This document shows positions 18,952 to 28,624 of a stretch of DNA of 64,000 nt, in pieces. Numbering within the stretch: position 1 is the first letter of the stretch; each line of letters opens with the position of its first letter. Origin of the DNA: Gilliamella sp. B3022. GTDB lineage: Bacteria > Pseudomonadota > Gammaproteobacteria > Enterobacterales > Orbaceae. A program made the position numbers and the translations under genes. The DNA is taken from NCBI RefSeq assembly GCF_028751545.1, contig NZ_CP071867.1, positions 372,001-436,000 of the forward strand, given 5' to 3'. The notes below the pieces were generated by a model. That model was not told where the DNA came from. It worked only from the letters and a program-made list of their open reading frames with translations, and did not search any database.

Positions 18952-20298
18952 ATGATAAGTCATTTAGGACTAATTGAGTGGATCGCCATTGTGCTTGGAT
19001 TAGTATCCTTAATTCTCTTAATTTTATTGATTAAATCACTGCTGGTTATTAGTAATTCAAATCAACTATTTAATTTACAACTTTCTCAGTTAAAACAAGA
19101 GAATCAAACATTAACTAATGAAGTAAATCAGCTTGAAAGTGAATTAAACGAACATCGACAACAAAATATCGAACAATTTGCTACTATTAGTGAACTAAAA
19201 ACACGTTTAGAAGAAACGCGTAATGCAGCTCATGAACGCCAGACAGTACTAGAGCAAAGTGAACAACGACTTACCACTCAGTTTGAAAATTTAGCGAATC
19301 GTATATTTGAGCACAGCGGTAAAAAAATTGAACAACAAAATAAACAAAGCCTTAATTTCTTATTATCGCCATTAAAGGAACAATTAGAAAGCTTTAAAAA
19401 GCAAGTCCAAGATAGTTTTGGCGAAGAAGCAAAAGAACGCCATACGCTTACTTATGAGATCCGTAATTTACAGCAATTAAATCAACAAATGACTAAAGAG
19501 GCATCCAATCTTACTAACGCTTTAAAAAGTAACAATAAGATCCAAGGAAATTGGGGAGAGTTTATACTTAGTCAAATACTTGATAATTCCGGTTTAAGAT
19601 TGGGTCATGAATATGATACTCAGGTTAATTTAACCAATGAAAATAACCAACGTCTTCAGCCTGATGTCATCGTACATCTACCTCAAGGGAGAGATGTGGT
19701 TATTGATTCTAAAGTGACGTTGGTTGCCTATGAACGTTATTTTAATAATGACGAAGAATTCATAAAAAGCAAAGCATTATCCGATCATTTAACTGCGGTA
19801 CGTAACCATCTAAAGCAACTTAGTCAAAAAGATTATCATAAGTTAATTGGTATTAATTCTTTAGACTATATATTAATGTTTATTCCAGTAGAACCGGCAT
19901 TTTTATGTGCCATTGATCATGATCCATCATTAATCAATGATGCACTCAAAAATAACATTATGATTGTCAGCCCAACCACCCTTTTGGTTGCCTTACGCAC
20001 GATTCATAATTTGTGGCGTTATGAGCACCAAAATCGTAATGCTGAGCTAATTGCAGATAAAGCAAGTAAATTGTATGATAAAGTCCGCGGTTTTGTGGAA
20101 GATATGGAAAATCTAGGTAATACCCTTGATAAAGCTCAACAAACTTATCAAAATTCTATTAATAAACTATCCAAAGGTCGCGGTAATATTATAGGTCAAA
20201 TTGAGCAATTTAGAGAATTAGGAGTTGAAGTTAAAAAACCTATTAATCCAGACATAGCATCATTTTCTGTAGATAATCTTAACAAAAATAAAGATTAA
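18952..20298 (+). CDS. rmuC: RmuC-family DNA recombination protein
   Basis: Membrane-anchored protein linked in E. coli to limiting recombination at inverted repeats. A single N-terminal TM helix (about 8-30), a long coiled coil (about 40-180) and a PD-(D/E)XK-like RmuC core with PDVIVHLPQGRDVVIDSKV around 234-252. 448 residues, somewhat shorter than E. coli (475). The AAAGGG before the ATG overlaps the end of epmA. A terminator follows at 20325-20346. Confidence 0.93.
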   Translation: MISHLGLIEWIAIVLGLVSLILLILLIKSLLVISNSNQLFNLQLSQLKQENQTLTNEVNQLESELNEHRQQNIEQFATISELKTRLEETRNAAHERQTVLEQSEQRLTTQFENLANRIFEHSGKKIEQQNKQSLNFLLSPLKEQLESFKKQVQDSFGEEAKERHTLTYEIRNLQQLNQQMTKEASNLTNALKSNNKIQGNWGEFILSQILDNSGLRLGHEYDTQVNLTNENNQRLQPDVIVHLPQGRDVVIDSKVTLVAYERYFNNDEEFIKSKALSDHLTAVRNHLKQLSQKDYHKLIGINSLDYILMFIPVEPAFLCAIDHDPSLINDALKNNIMIVSPTTLLVALRTIHNLWRYEHQNRNAELIADKASKLYDKVRGFVEDMENLGNTLDKAQQTYQNSINKLSKGRGNIIGQIEQFRELGVEVKKPINPDIASFSVDNLNKNKD

Positions 20299-20324
20299 TG
20301 ATTTACCGTGATGGCTAACCAATG

Positions 20325-20346
20325 AAATCAACCTTGTTGATTTTTT
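20325..20346 (+). terminator. Rho-independent terminator after rmuC
   Basis: AAATCAAC / GTTGATTT stem (8 bp) with a 3-nt loop, ending in a run of six T. It lies 26 bp past the rmuC stop. Confidence 0.8.
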
Positions 20347-20396
20347 GTCAAGAAGTTTCAGGTAGTGCATATGTTTGAGTATAAAAAACATCTTAA

Positions 20397-20424
20397 TTCA
20401 CTTTACTGAAAATACGTGTATACT
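20397..20424 (+). promoter_or_regulatory. Candidate sigma-70 promoter for xseB-ispA-dxs
   Basis: TTCACT (20397-20402), a 16-bp spacer and a consensus-like TATACT (20419-20424) lie 26 bp before the xseB ATG and after the rmuC terminator. The AAGGA ribosome-binding site of xseB lies downstream. Confidence 0.6.
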
Positions 20425-20449
20425 CATTTTGTACAACAAGGAATAAAAT

Positions 20450-20695
20450 ATGGCTAAAAAACAAGTTACTGAACCAAGTTTTGAAGAGACCCTTAAACAA
20501 CTTGAAATCATCGTTGCACAATTAGAAAATGGCGATTTACCATTAGACGAAGCATTGAATGAGTTTGAAAAAGGTGTTAAATTAGCTAAATCGGGTCAAA
20601 AGCAATTACAACAAGCGGAACAACGCATTCAGATATTATTATCTGAAAATAGTGATGCAGAACTATCTGAATTTTTAACCGATAATAATGAATAA
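20450..20695 (+). CDS. xseB: Exodeoxyribonuclease VII small subunit
   Basis: XseB pairs in several copies with XseA to degrade single-stranded DNA. The 81 residues contain the typical [20 protein letters not shown] and the two-helix [11 protein letters not shown] region. The stop overlaps the ispA start by 8 bp. First gene of an isoprenoid operon, as in E. coli (xseB-ispA-dxs). xseA is not in the window. Confidence 0.96.
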   Translation: MAKKQVTEPSFEETLKQLEIIVAQLENGDLPLDEALNEFEKGVKLAKSGQKQLQQAEQRIQILLSENSDAELSEFLTDNNE

Positions 20696-21557
20696 TTTAA
20701 AACCATTACAAGAGCGGATTAATACGTTCTTAGCGACATATATTACTCAGTTCCCTTCTTCTAAATTGCAACAAGCTATGAGTTATAGCTTGTTAGCCGG
20801 CGGTAAGCGAATTCGTCCAATACTGGTCTATTTAACTGGACAAATGTTCAATTGTCCGTTATCAAGATTAGATGAGGCTGCTGCTGCAATTGAGATGATA
20901 CATACTTATTCATTAATTCATGACGATTTACCTGCAATGGATAATGATAACCTTCGACGCGGAAAACCTACATGTCATATTCAATATGGACATGCTGAAG
21001 CGATACTTGCTGGTGATGCATTACAATCATTAGCTTTTAGCTTATTATCTGAAAGCCAATATCTGAATAATCAAGTTAAAATTGATATGATTGCTGAACT
21101 TGCTAATGCTAGTGGGTTAACGGGTATGTGCTTAGGACAGTCTCTTGATTTGCAAGCAGAGCACCAAACTATTACCTTGGAACATTTACAAAAGATCCAC
21201 AACTACAAAACTGGGGTATTAATTAAAACAGCGGTTCGATTAGGTGCGTTTGCCAGTGGCGAGATAAGCAAACCATATTATCCCTTGCTTGATAGTTATG
21301 CTCAAGCAATTGGACTTGCCTTCCAAATACAGGATGATATTTTAGATGTTATTGGTGAACAAGCTATTATGGGCAAACCTAAAGGCTCCGATATTATCCA
21401 TGAAAAAAGTACTTACCCTGCTTTATTAGGTCTACAAGCAGCTATAGACATGACAAAACAGTTATACGATCAGGCTATCGATAGTCTCAATCAAATACCT
21501 TATAATAGCCAACAACTACAAGATCTTGCTAGTTTTATTATAAATCGAAATAGTTAA
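20688..21557 (+). CDS. ispA: Farnesyl diphosphate synthase
   Basis: Condenses IPP with DMAPP and GPP to farnesyl diphosphate. First Asp-rich motif [12 protein letters not shown] near residues 82-93 and second motif FQIQDDILD near 217-225; the GGKRIRP motif lies near 43-49. 289 residues, against 299 in E. coli. It overlaps xseB and is followed by dxs after 12 bp, placing DXP synthesis and prenyl elongation on one transcript. Confidence 0.96.
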   Translation: MNNLKPLQERINTFLATYITQFPSSKLQQAMSYSLLAGGKRIRPILVYLTGQMFNCPLSRLDEAAAAIEMIHTYSLIHDDLPAMDNDNLRRGKPTCHIQYGHAEAILAGDALQSLAFSLLSESQYLNNQVKIDMIAELANASGLTGMCLGQSLDLQAEHQTITLEHLQKIHNYKTGVLIKTAVRLGAFASGEISKPYYPLLDSYAQAIGLAFQIQDDILDVIGEQAIMGKPKGSDIIHEKSTYPALLGLQAAIDMTKQLYDQAIDSLNQIPYNSQQLQDLASFIINRNS

Positions 21558-21569
21558 CATAATGGCTTA

Positions 21570-23435
21570 ATGATAAAAATGAATTTGGATAATTATCCCT
21601 TATTAAAAAAAATTAATTTCCCAGAGGATTTGCGGTGTTATCCTCAATCTCAACTGCCTGAAATTTGTCGTGAACTAAGGCAATTTTTGTTAAATTGTGT
21701 GAGTAAATCCAGTGGACATTTAGCATCAGGACTGGGGGTGGTTGAATTAACAGTAGCACTGCATTATGTTTACCACACTCCTTTTGACAAAATTATTTGG
21801 GATGTTGGCCATCAAGCTTATCCTCATAAAATTTTAACTGGTCGGCGTGATCAAATGCTCACAATACGGCAAAAAGGTGGACTTCATCCATTTCCACACC
21901 GTAATGAAAGCGAATATGATGTTTTAACAACAGGTCATTCTTCGACTTCTATCAGTGCCGCATTAGGTATTGCTATTAGTGAGCAAAAAAAACAATCTGG
22001 GCAGAAGGTAGTGGCAATTATTGGTGATGGTGCCCTTACCGCTGGTATGGCTTTTGAAGCAATGAATCATGCTGGGCATATTAAACCCAACATGTTAGTT
22101 ATTGTTAACGATAATGATATGTCAATTTCAGAAAATACTGGTGCACTTAATCAACATTTAGCTCAAATACTATCAAGTAAAACCTACACCGCTTTCCGTG
22201 AAAGCGGCAAACGAGTGCTTGCTAATATTCCACCATTGAAAGAACTATTAAAAAAAACCGAAGAACATTTAAAAGGCTTAATGACGCCGGCAATTTTATT
22301 TGAAGAACTTGGCTTTAATTATATTGGTCCTGTTGATGGACATGATGTTGAAAGTTTGGTAACCACTTTACAAAAAGTTCGGCAATTAAAAGGCCCACAA
22401 TTGCTTCATGTTATTACTCAAAAAGGTAAAGGTTATGCACCAGCAGAACAAAATCCAACTTTGTGGCACGGTGTACCGAAATTTAATCCTAATGATGGAA
22501 TATTGCCAGCAGCTAACCAAATTACACCAACCTATTCACAAGTTTTTGGTGATTGGTTATGTGAAATGGCACGCCATGATAAACAACTAATGGCTATCAC
22601 TCCAGCAATGAGCGAAGGTTCAGGTATGACTAAGTTTGCCAATCTTTATCCTGATCAGTTTTTTGATGTGGCCATCGCTGAGCAACATGCAGTGACGCTT
22701 GCTGCTGGTTTTGCTATTAGTGGTTTAAAACCGGTCGTTGCAATTTATTCAACTTTTTTACAACGTGCTTATGATCAAGTTATTCATGATGTTGCCATTC
22801 AGAACTTACCAATTTTATTTGCTATAGACAGAGCCGGTATTGTTGGTGCTGATGGTGAAACCCACCAAGGGTCATTTGATCTAAGCTTCATGCGTTGCAT
22901 ACCTAATTTTGTCATAATGACGCCAAGTGATGAAAATGAGTGCCGACAAATGCTTTATACAGGTTATTTGCATAATGGTCCTGTAGCTGTGCGATATCCT
23001 CGCGGTGAAGGTAAAGGTGTGCAATTAGAGCCACTAGCAACCATACCAATTGGAAAATCAAAATTATGCATCGAAGGTGAAAATATAGCTTTACTCAATT
23101 TTGGCACATTACTACCTGAAGTTTTACAGGCTGGTAAAAAAATTAATGCTACAGTCATAGATATGCGTTTTGTTAAACCATTAGATGAAAAAGTCCTTTT
23201 GCACATTAGCCAAACTCATAATATACTTGTCACTGTAGAAGAAAATAGCATTAAAGGCGGTGCAGGAAGTGGCGTCTGTGAATTTTTATTATCTAAAAAA
23301 ATAAAATGTGATATTTTAAATATTGGATTACCAGATAAGTTTATTCCTCAAGGATCTCAAAATGAGATAAGAAAAGAGATGGGATTAAACGGTGAACACA
23401 TTATAGAAAAAATTAATGAATTTATAAATCAATAG
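21570..23435 (+). CDS. dxs: 1-deoxy-D-xylulose-5-phosphate synthase
   Basis: Thiamine-diphosphate enzyme making DXP from pyruvate and glyceraldehyde-3-phosphate, the first step of the MEP pathway. The TPP/Mg motif [18 protein letters not shown] lies near 153-170. The transketolase pyrimidine-binding domain ([15 protein letters not shown]) and C-terminal domain follow. 621 residues, the usual length. The start may be ATG 21570 or 21579 (MNLDNYPLL). zapA follows after 7 bp. Confidence 0.97.
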   Translation: MIKMNLDNYPLLKKINFPEDLRCYPQSQLPEICRELRQFLLNCVSKSSGHLASGLGVVELTVALHYVYHTPFDKIIWDVGHQAYPHKILTGRRDQMLTIRQKGGLHPFPHRNESEYDVLTTGHSSTSISAALGIAISEQKKQSGQKVVAIIGDGALTAGMAFEAMNHAGHIKPNMLVIVNDNDMSISENTGALNQHLAQILSSKTYTAFRESGKRVLANIPPLKELLKKTEEHLKGLMTPAILFEELGFNYIGPVDGHDVESLVTTLQKVRQLKGPQLLHVITQKGKGYAPAEQNPTLWHGVPKFNPNDGILPAANQITPTYSQVFGDWLCEMARHDKQLMAITPAMSEGSGMTKFANLYPDQFFDVAIAEQHAVTLAAGFAISGLKPVVAIYSTFLQRAYDQVIHDVAIQNLPILFAIDRAGIVGADGETHQGSFDLSFMRCIPNFVIMTPSDENECRQMLYTGYLHNGPVAVRYPRGEGKGVQLEPLATIPIGKSKLCIEGENIALLNFGTLLPEVLQAGKKINATVIDMRFVKPLDEKVLLHISQTHNILVTVEENSIKGGAGSGVCEFLLSKKIKCDILNIGLPDKFIPQGSQNEIRKEMGLNGEHIIEKINEFINQ

Positions 23436-23442
23436 GTTAAAT

Positions 23443-23727
23443 ATGGAAACTCAAGCTGTCACTATTCAAATTTTTGGACGTACATTAAAATTCAATTGTC
23501 CGGTTGATGAAGTTGACGCACTAACCAATGCTGCAAAAGATTTGGATGAGCGATTATCTCATTTGCGTGAAAAATCTCCACAAATAGGTAGTGAACAACT
23601 AATCATGACCGCAGCGCTTAATATTTCTTATGAATTAACAAAGGAAAAAGAAAAAAGTAACGAATTTAGCCATAGACTAAAAATGCTGCAACAATTGCTT
23701 GATTCTGCTTTGAATACCAACAATTAA
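23443..23727 (+). CDS. zapA: Cell division protein ZapA
   Basis: FtsZ-ring associated protein that crosslinks FtsZ filaments. The N-terminal beta-hairpin part (VTIQIFGRTLKFNCP) and C-terminal coiled coil are visible. 94 residues, shorter than the 109 of E. coli; the loss is at the C-terminal coiled coil. It sits immediately upstream of 6S RNA, the conserved zapA-ssrS-fau order, here joined directly to dxs. Confidence 0.92.
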   Translation: METQAVTIQIFGRTLKFNCPVDEVDALTNAAKDLDERLSHLREKSPQIGSEQLIMTAALNISYELTKEKEKSNEFSHRLKMLQQLLDSALNTNN

Positions 23728-23759
23728 TGTTTTTATTTGTAAATTTGATAAAAACCTCC

Positions 23760-23787
23760 TTGTATCATTTGTTAAATTCTGTAATAT
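23760..23787 (+). promoter_or_regulatory. Promoter of 6S RNA
   Basis: TTGTAT (23760-23765), 16 bp, TAATAT (23782-23787), positioned about 5-7 bp before the inferred 5' end of 6S RNA. Confidence 0.6.
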
Positions 23788-23791
23788 TATA

Positions 23792-23975
23792 TGCATCTCT
23801 GGGATGTTCGCGATGTGGGTTAGTCCCCTGAGCCGATATTCTTTATATTAGAACGATGTGACTTTTGATTGGTGTGTATGCCTTACTCGTAAGGAAACCT
23901 AAAAATCGAAACATGTTGTTCACCTTGAACCTTGGGTTCAAGGGTTACGACCCTAAACGACATCTTGGAGTGTTT
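23792..23975 (+). ncRNA. ssrS: 6S RNA
   Basis: Regulatory RNA that mimics an open promoter and sequesters sigma-70 RNA polymerase. Conserved blocks GTCCCCTGAGCCGATATT (about 23823-23840), TTCACCTTGAACC and GGTTCAAGGGTTACGACC (about 23930-23952) match E. coli 6S. The closing stem pairs CATCTCTGGGATG at the 5' end with CATCTTGGAGTG at the 3' end. About 184 nt. Synteny zapA-ssrS-fau supports the call. The exact ends are inferred from the closing stem. Confidence 0.95.
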
Positions 23976-24006
23976 TTATCTTGTTTTATTCTCACAGTGA
24001 TAACTG

Positions 24007-24552
24007 ATGAATATTAGACAGACTATACGCCAAAAAAGACGTCAACTCTCTCCAATTGAACGCGTTAATGCGCAGCATGCTATTTATCAACAAATCCTCC
24101 AACACCAAGATATAAAATTAGCCCAAAATATAGCTATATTCCTATCAGTTGATGGTGAAGTCGATACTAAATCAATTATAGAATATTTATGGCAACAAAA
24201 TAAATCTGTCTATTTACCCGTTATACATCCATTTGTTTCTACGCATTTACTTTTTTTAAAATATACCCCACAAACCTCTTTAATTAAAAATAAATTCAAT
24301 ATACTGCAACCAACTCTAAATGTTCTTAATGTATTACCTCATCATAAATTAGATATCATTTTTACGCCACTGGTTGCTTTTGATGAAAGAGGATATCGTA
24401 TAGGTATGGGCGGAGGATTTTATGACCGTATGTTAGCGAATTATCAAAGCCAGAAAATTTTGCCTATCGGCCTAGCTTTTGCCTGCCAAAAAGTACCACA
24501 TATTGATAACCAACCATGGGATATCAAGCTTCCCGAAATCATCTACGCTTAA
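24007..24552 (+). CDS. fau: 5-formyltetrahydrofolate cyclo-ligase
   Basis: Converts 5-formyl-THF to 5,10-methenyl-THF with ATP, keeping the folate pool active. The nucleotide-site motif GMGGGFYDRML is near residues 136-146, and the N-terminal IRQTIRQKRRQLS is typical. 181 residues, normal. It lies just behind 6S RNA and is probably co-transcribed with it, as in E. coli. Confidence 0.95.
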   Translation: MNIRQTIRQKRRQLSPIERVNAQHAIYQQILQHQDIKLAQNIAIFLSVDGEVDTKSIIEYLWQQNKSVYLPVIHPFVSTHLLFLKYTPQTSLIKNKFNILQPTLNVLNVLPHHKLDIIFTPLVAFDERGYRIGMGGGFYDRMLANYQSQKILPIGLAFACQKVPHIDNQPWDIKLPEIIYA

Positions 24553-24888
24553 TCTTATCGAAAAGTAATATTGCCAATAATTTAGCAAAACAGAGCATTA
24601 TTATGCCTAGTTTTCTGATATAATTATCAGCATGAACCAATTGCATTACTATTAGCTGTAAAACTGAGAGAATGAATTTGTGACACCATTATCGACAATT
24701 TGAAGCTAGTTTTTTAACTTGGTTTGTTGGTTTAATTCGTTATCTCACTATGCATATTTTTTTATTTCTGCGCTTTTAACACGCATTACCGTTCCAGTTT
24801 TTTGTTTTAGTAACGTTATATTCAGATCTCAATTAGGTAAGTAATTAGTTTACTTACAACGTTTATATAATAAAAAAGGAGTATTGCA
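24553..24888 (+). other. Intergenic region upstream of catalase
   Basis: 336 bp with no ORF or RNA gene that I can support. It contains the inverted repeat described separately and the AAAAAGGAG ribosome-binding site of the catalase gene. I could not identify a clear OxyR site. Confidence 0.5.
24837..24857 (+). promoter_or_regulatory. Inverted repeat just upstream of catalase, possible operator
   Basis: GTAAGTAA and TTACTTAC form perfect 8-bp arms around a 5-bp centre, ending 31 bp before the catalase ATG. Position and symmetry suit a repressor operator or a leader hairpin. The cognate regulator is not identifiable from sequence. Confidence 0.45.
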
Positions 24889-26352
24889 ATGTCAGAAAAA
24901 AAAGTCTTAACCACCAATAATGGGGCACCTATCTCCGATAATCAAAACTCACGCACGGCAGGTCCACGTGGTCCAGTTTTGATTGATGATTTTCAACTCA
25001 TCGAAAAACTTGCTCAATTTAACCGCGAGAACATTCCGGAGCGCCGTGTACATGCTAAAGGCTCAGGCGCACATGGAACTTTTACGGTCACCAAAGATAT
25101 TACCCAATATTCATATGCCAGTATTTTCGCCAATGTTGGCAAACAAACTCCAGTATTTGCTCGATTTTCAACTGTGGGAGGGGAAAGAGGCTCATCTGAT
25201 ACGGCTCGAGATCCGCGTGGATTTTCGATAAAATTCTACACCGATCAAGGTAACTGGGATATTGTCGGCAATAATACACCTGTGTTTTTTATTCGTGATG
25301 CACTCAAATTTCCGGATTTTATTCATACCCAAAAACGCGATCCGAAAACCAACTTAAAAGATCCACAAATGATGTGGGACTTTTGGTCTTTATCACCGGA
25401 ATCATTGCATCAAGTCACTATTTTATTTTCTGACCGTGGAATTCCAGATGGTTATCGTCATATGCATGGTTTTGGTAGCCATACTTATAGTCTTATCAAT
25501 AAAGATGGTATACGAACTTGGGTTAAATGGCATTTTAGAACTGAACAAGGCATTAAAAATATTCATCCAAAAGTTGCTGCTGAAATGGATGGTACTCATC
25601 CCGATTCAGCACAAGAAGATTTATTTAAGGCAATTGAACGAGGTGATTATCCAAAATGGCGACTTTATATGCAAGTAATGACCGAAGAACAGGCCAATAA
25701 TCATCCCGAGAATCCATTTGATGTCACTAAAGTTTGGTCACAAAAACAGTATCCCTTAATGGAAGTAGGTGTGATGGAACTTAACCGTAATCCAGAAAAC
25801 TATTTTGCCGAAGTTGAACAAGCGGCATTTGAGCCAAGTAATATCGTACCGGGTGTTGGTTTATCACCAGATAAGATGTTACAAGGACGAGTTTTTGCTT
25901 ACGCCGATGCGCACCGCTATCGTATAGGTACCAATTATCAGCAGTTACCAATTAATGCGCCAAAATGTCCAGTTCACAATTATCAACGTGACGGTTCAAT
26001 GCGTTTTTACAGTGTAGATAATGCACCTAATTATGAACCTAACAGCATCGATAGTGCACCAAAACAACAACCACAATATGCCGAACCACCAATGCATGTA
26101 CCACCAACGGATGCTATGGATAGGTATGATCATAGGGTCGATAATGATTACTATTCACAACCGAGAGCTTTGTTCAATTTAATGCATCCCGATCAAAAAC
26201 AGTTGCTTATTGACAATATTGTCGGCTCAATGAAAAGTGTTGATCGCGATATTCAAATTAGACAACTTCAACACTTCTATAAAGTTCATCCTGATTATGG
26301 TTCAGGTATTGCTAAAGGATTAGGTATTGATGTTGATTTAATCAAAAGTTAA
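24889..26352 (+). CDS. katA: Haem catalase (small-subunit, clade 3 type)
   Basis: Breaks down hydrogen peroxide to water and oxygen. Distal His is H55 in [12 protein letters not shown]; the proximal haem ligand is Y338 in [14 protein letters not shown]. Asn in [11 protein letters not shown] is the other conserved active-site residue. 487 residues fits small-subunit monofunctional catalases. A ribosome-binding site (AAGGAG) lies 9 nt upstream and a terminator follows. It stands alone between fau and a decayed region. Confidence 0.96.
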   Translation: MSEKKVLTTNNGAPISDNQNSRTAGPRGPVLIDDFQLIEKLAQFNRENIPERRVHAKGSGAHGTFTVTKDITQYSYASIFANVGKQTPVFARFSTVGGERGSSDTARDPRGFSIKFYTDQGNWDIVGNNTPVFFIRDALKFPDFIHTQKRDPKTNLKDPQMMWDFWSLSPESLHQVTILFSDRGIPDGYRHMHGFGSHTYSLINKDGIRTWVKWHFRTEQGIKNIHPKVAAEMDGTHPDSAQEDLFKAIERGDYPKWRLYMQVMTEEQANNHPENPFDVTKVWSQKQYPLMEVGVMELNRNPENYFAEVEQAAFEPSNIVPGVGLSPDKMLQGRVFAYADAHRYRIGTNYQQLPINAPKCPVHNYQRDGSMRFYSVDNAPNYEPNSIDSAPKQQPQYAEPPMHVPPTDAMDRYDHRVDNDYYSQPRALFNLMHPDQKQLLIDNIVGSMKSVDRDIQIRQLQHFYKVHPDYGSGIAKGLGIDVDLIKS

Positions 26353-26362
26353 TGCATCAAAT

Positions 26363-26398
26363 AATAATACCGGCTAAATTTAGCCGGTATTATTTTAT
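26363..26398 (+). terminator. Rho-independent terminator after katA
   Basis: AATAATACCGGCTA pairs with TAGCCGGTATTATT (14 bp, 4-nt loop), followed by a T-rich tail, 10 bp past the catalase stop. Confidence 0.88.
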
Positions 26399-26468
26399 TA
26401 GGTAATATGAGTCAATTTAACTCCGCTGATTAATAGTCAATATAACTGATTGTTATGGCGAAGACGAC

Positions 26469-26926
26469 ATGAGTGAAAATATTTATTTTAATGATAATTA
26501 AACAACCAATACCTTTGGTATTTTCCTTTTTAAAGAAGTGACAAATCCAAATAGTATTGGTAAATACAAGAAAGGTAATTTATTTCAATTAAGGAAAATA
26601 AAATAGCGCTGCAAAGGTTTGTAGAATTTATTAATTCTGATGATGTACAATTATCCTAAGAAGTAATATCTGAAGATGAAATATTTTATGCCCAACAAGC
26701 TCAGATACATTAAAAGAATCCACAGACTACGTATAAATTCTCAATATAATGCGAACAACATTCATTGATATTCAGTGGAAATTAGAGCAAGTTGTTGCAG
26801 AACAAATTAGCGTTTTGTTTATGGTTTAAAATAGTTGGACAGGGAGACAAAGCAATTGACAGCAACAAATCAAATTGACGTGTATCCTTAAAAAAGTGAA
26901 ATAGATATCCCTAATAGTGCATTATG
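26469..26926 (+). pseudogene. Probable decayed gene, unidentified
   Basis: Plus-strand reading from the ATG at 26469 shows protein-like segments broken by stops and frame changes: MSENIYFNDN, then TNTFGIFLFKEVTNPNSIGK in one frame, then ALQRFVEFINSDDVQLS and EVISEDEIFYAQQAQIH, then MRTTFIDIQWKLEQVVAEQI and LDRETKQLTATNQIDVYP. No frame stays open for more than about 40 codons. I do not recognise the parent family. It could also be non-coding sequence that happens to read well, so confidence is low. Confidence 0.35.
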
Positions 26927-27138
26927 AACTTACTGTTTTTGTGCTTGTGTGGCATTGATGATAAAACCTTTATTACGACTATTGAAATTACGGGTATACA
27001 TCTTTTTTGTAAAAAAGCATCAATTTTATTGCGTACTGTTCGTACACTAATTTGGAAATTTATCGATAGCATTTCGACCGTTAAAGAATAGTCAATTGAA
27101 ATAAATTTGCTACCTAGTTGGTATTTTTGCAAATACAA
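26911..27138 (-). pseudogene. Remnant of a helix-turn-helix regulator
   Basis: A 75-residue reading with a plausible HTH segment, SLTVEMLSINFQISVRTVRN, resembling the N-terminal HTH of Mga/DeoR-like regulators (a helix pair with SVRTVRNKI). The rest of a regulator is absent and the reading ends in low-complexity sequence. It faces the decayed plus-strand gene. Probably a fragment left by deletion; it may not be expressed. Confidence 0.35.
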
Positions 27139-27189
27139 ATTGCAAAATTTATAGAGTGGGAATTTTTAAACAAAGGGAATAAAAGAAGC

Positions 27190-27220
27190 AAAAAATGAAT
27201 CCTATCTAAAGGATTCATTT
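27190..27220 (-). terminator. Rho-independent terminator for the rnr-rlmB-orf204 operon
   Basis: On the minus strand AAATGAATCC pairs with GGATTCATTT (10 bp, 8-nt loop), followed by T6. It lies 23 bp past the stop of the orphan gene. Confidence 0.85.
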
Positions 27221-27242
27221 AATTATTTTTATAAAAATACCA

Positions 27243-27857
27243 TTAACTATGTTTGTTTCGTTTTTGGATAGCAGTTATTAATGGACGATGACATTTGTAG
27301 ATCATATCTGACGGAATCATAATCAGTTCAGCAATAGGTACTGCCCAGTTTGGGATTTCGGTGTTATCAAAATTTTTTTCATCAATAGATACATCCACGG
27401 CATAACGTTCAGTTTTAGCAAATAATTGTTGTTTTTTTGCAATATCATTGTCATCTGCATCACAAAGCATTCGACAATTATCCAATACTGTTTGGGCAAA
27501 AACTTCTGGCCAATTTTCGGGTACATTTTTTAACGTAACTAATTCAGAAAGGTACCGAAGCATGTCACGAAATAATAACAAATAGACCATTTGTAAATTG
27601 CGACCTGATAAATTGGCGAGTTGTTCATCGGTTAATTGATCATTTATAACACTTGGCCCCCATTTAAAAAACAAGGTATCCTTATACAAATTGATAATCG
27701 GTCTGATGGCTTTGTATTGTGTTCTTACTACATTATCAATTTCGCGTGAAATTTGGATAGTAGGATAACCAACATTATTACGACCATGAAGATCTCGCCC
27801 TGAAAGCGCAGAAATTTCTTTTTTGATTGGTAATAGTTTTTTAAGCAATCCTAGCAT
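27243..27857 (-). CDS. Hypothetical protein, third gene of rnr-rlmB operon
   Basis: I do not recognise this 204-residue protein. It has no signal peptide or clear TM helix; predicted character is soluble and mostly helical, with a conserved-looking opening (MLGLLKKLLPIKKEISALSG) and an ISREIDNVVRTQYKAI segment. A good AGGAG ribosome-binding site precedes the ATG, which lies 14 bp after the rlmB stop, and an intrinsic terminator follows. So it is very likely expressed with rnr and rlmB. E. coli has yjfI in this position, but I see no resemblance to it. Confidence 0.7.
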   Translation of the reverse strand: MLGLLKKLLPIKKEISALSGRDLHGRNNVGYPTIQISREIDNVVRTQYKAIRPIINLYKDTLFFKWGPSVINDQLTDEQLANLSGRNLQMVYLLLFRDMLRYLSELVTLKNVPENWPEVFAQTVLDNCRMLCDADDNDIAKKQQLFAKTERYAVDVSIDEKNFDNTEIPNWAVPIAELIMIPSDMIYKCHRPLITAIQKRNKHS

Positions 27858-27871
27858 ATTACTCCTACTTA

Positions 27872-28624
27872 CTATTTGTTCTTCTGGCGCACAATTTCAA
27901 ATAAACAAACACCTGTCGCGACCGATACATTAAGCGAAGAGACAATACCTGACATTGGAATACTCACTAATTCGTCACAATGTTCTTTTGTTAAACGACG
28001 CATTCCCTCACCTTCTGCCCCCATAACCAAAGCTAATGACGTCGGGGTCGATGATTGATAAAATTCAGTTTGATAAAGTGTTCTATCAGCTTCACCAGCG
28101 GTACCAACAATCCAAACTTGGTATTCATCTTGTAGCATCCGCATGGTGCGGGCTAAATTTGTTACTCTCACAACTGGAATGCTTTCTGCTGCACCACAGG
28201 CTACTTTTTGAGCAGTAGAATTAAGAGGTGCTGAGCGATCTTTTGGAACGATAATAAAACTTACACCTGCTGCGTCGGCAGTACGAATACATGCCCCTAA
28301 ATTATGAGGATCAGTCACGCCATCCAAAATTAAGATAACAGGATTGGATTGCTGCTCCATCAGTAGTGGAATGTCATTTTCTTGATAACCACGATTTGGT
28401 TTAACCATAGCTAAAATGCCTTGGTGAACACCATTTTTGGTTTTTTCATCCAACCACTGACGATTCGCTATTTTAACTGGCAATCCCAGTTGTTCTAATT
28501 GATGAACAAGGGCAATTAGACGTTTATCTTCACGCCCTTTAATAATAAATACCTCAATAATTCTTTCCGGTGAGCGCGCTAATAATGCTTCAATAGCGTG
28601 CATACCATAAACTGTTTCACTCAT
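27872..28624 (-). CDS. rlmB: 23S rRNA (guanosine-2251-2'-O)-methyltransferase RlmB
   Basis: SPOUT-class enzyme methylating G2251 of 23S rRNA in the peptidyl-transferase P loop. An N-terminal substrate-binding domain (YGMHAIEALLARSPERI) is followed by the SpoU core with motifs LDGVTDPHNLGACIRTADAAG (split near residues 100-120), MGAEGEGMRRL and SLNVSVATGV. 250 residues against 243 in E. coli. The start abuts the rnr stop, so the two are translationally coupled. Confidence 0.96.
   Translation of the reverse strand: MSETVYGMHAIEALLARSPERIIEVFIIKGREDKRLIALVHQLEQLGLPVKIANRQWLDEKTKNGVHQGILAMVKPNRGYQENDIPLLMEQQSNPVILILDGVTDPHNLGACIRTADAAGVSFIIVPKDRSAPLNSTAQKVACGAAESIPVVRVTNLARTMRMLQDEYQVWIVGTAGEADRTLYQTEFYQSSTPTSLALVMGAEGEGMRRLTKEHCDELVSIPMSGIVSSLNVSVATGVCLFEIVRQKNK

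Noticed and set aside
26911-27138. Possible cognate antiterminator for the porin RAT
   Set aside because: The fragment shows a DNA-binding-like HTH but neither the CAT RNA-binding domain nor a PRD of BglG-family proteins.
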